DNA of 64,000 bases from positions 47,239-111,238 of the forward strand of contig NZ_BMKA01000008.1 of assembly GCF_014643735.1 (NCBI RefSeq), given 5' to 3'. Source of the DNA: Neptunicoccus cionae (GTDB taxonomy: Bacteria > Pseudomonadota > Alphaproteobacteria > Rhodobacterales > Rhodobacteraceae). Position 1 is the first letter of the stretch. Each line of letters starts with the position of its first letter. Below, piece by piece: positions 63,520 through 64,000 of the stretch. Under the pieces are notes generated by a model. That model did not search any database and was not told the origin of the DNA. It was given only the letters and a program-made list of their open reading frames with translations. The position numbers and the translations under genes were made by a program.

Positions 63520-63828
63520 TTAAAGCTTGATCTCGACATCCACACCAGCAGCAAGATCGAGCTTCATCAGCGCGTCTACTGTTTGTGGAGTCGGGTCAAC
63601 AATATCAAGCAAACGCTTGTGTGTACGGATTTCAAACTGCTCACGAGATTTCTTGTTCACGTGTGGACCACGCAGAACAGTGTATTTCTCGATGTGGTTA
63701 GGCAGCGGGATAGGACCGCGTACCTGCGCACCAGTCCGCTTGGCTGTGTTTACGATTTCCTGTGTGGACGCGTCCAGCACACGGTAATCAAACGCTTTCA
63801 GCCGAATGCGAATGTTTTGGCTTTGCAT
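63520..63828 (-). CDS. rpsJ: 30S ribosomal protein S10
   Basis: 102 aa uS10 (NusE) from ATG 63828, with AAAGG seven bases upstream; ATGs at 63834 and 63843 are in frame. [40 protein letters not shown] and the C-terminal [19 protein letters not shown]. Also works in transcription antitermination. It follows tuf by about 70 bases. Confidence 0.98.
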   Translation of the reverse strand: MQSQNIRIRLKAFDYRVLDASTQEIVNTAKRTGAQVRGPIPLPNHIEKYTVLRGPHVNKKSREQFEIRTHKRLLDIVDPTPQTVDALMKLDLAAGVDVEIKL

Positions 63829-63898
63829 ATTCATGCCTTTCAAGATTGAGAGGAGGACCGGGCACCATTGCCCAGCCCTCGTCGAACCGGTTAGTTAA

Positions 63899-64000
63899 TT
63901 AGTCGTTGATTTTGGAAACAACGCCGGAGCCAACAGTGCGACCGCCTTCGCGGATCGCAAAGCGCAGGCCTTGTTCCATAGCGATTGGGGCGATCAGTTC
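63899..64000 (-). CDS. tuf: Elongation factor Tu, C-terminal end (partial)
   Basis: Last 33 codons and TAA stop of EF-Tu, the frame continuing beyond the right edge. Reading the minus strand gives [20 protein letters not shown], then [13 protein letters not shown], the domain 3 C-terminus. Location upstream of rpsJ is the normal str-S10 junction. Confidence 0.95.
   Translation of the reverse strand, partial: ELIAPIAMEQGLRFAIREGGRTVGSGVVSKIND

Overview
The window comes from the chromosome of an alphaproteobacterium, almost certainly a Rhodobacteraceae member of the Roseobacter group. The evidence is the combination of opgC/opgG glucan genes, L-malyl-CoA lyase (mcl1), a def-def-def-fmt cluster, bztABCD, an ATP12 chaperone, a homogentisate cluster of the roseobacter type and alphaproteobacterial ribosomal protein sequences. 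The genus cannot be fixed from the sequence alone.

Left part (1-17.7 kb), mixed metabolism. On the minus strand are a periplasmic glucan pair (opgC, opgG running off the left edge) with a TTC38-type TPR gene, and a thiamine-diphosphate enzyme whose operon partner, a CaiB/BaiF CoA-transferase, has decayed into a pseudogene. Next come a DoxX-like membrane protein, a truncated HTH regulator and RidA. The fmt gene is preceded by three tandem deformylase genes, one of which has lost catalytic residues. PatB/MalY, mcl1 and a methyltransferase follow. Gluconokinase sits behind a LacI-type operator and a 29-codon stump of a gluconate dehydrogenase. The part ends with accA, a large membrane-associated protein of unknown function and a metallophosphoesterase.

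Middle part (17.7-40.3 kb). A homogentisate catabolic cluster (hmgA, fahA, maiA, FAD monooxygenase and accessory genes) has a divergent MarR regulator and a clear palindromic operator. Then come an SDR, the argB-desaturase-ferredoxin-SixA-amidohydrolase run, the bztDCBA amino-acid ABC transporter, ATP12, an RluC/D pseudouridine synthase, crcB, a BLUF-like protein with lost flavin residues, and rarA.

Right part (40.4-64 kb), the S10-spc-alpha ribosomal supercluster, all on the minus strand: tuf, rpsJ, rplC, rplD, rplW, rplB, rpsS, rplV, rpsC, rplP, rpmC, rpsQ, rplN, rplX, rplE, rpsN, rpsH, rplF, rplR, rpsE, rpmD, rplO, secY, adk, rpsM, rpsK, rpoA, rplQ. Three cargo blocks interrupt it: a DUF3644/HEPN-like gene between rplW and rplB; a seven-gene block between rplP and rpmC that includes an orphan ParB-fold protein and a membrane-anchored NYN/Zc3h12a-type RNase; and a LysR-methyltransferase pair between rpmD and rplO. 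GTAG-headed palindromes of REP type sit at these breakpoints and at two other ribosomal spacers. Terminators and a good candidate promoter at the edges imply that the ancestral operon is now several transcription units.

No CRISPR array, tRNA, rRNA or recognisable transposase was seen.
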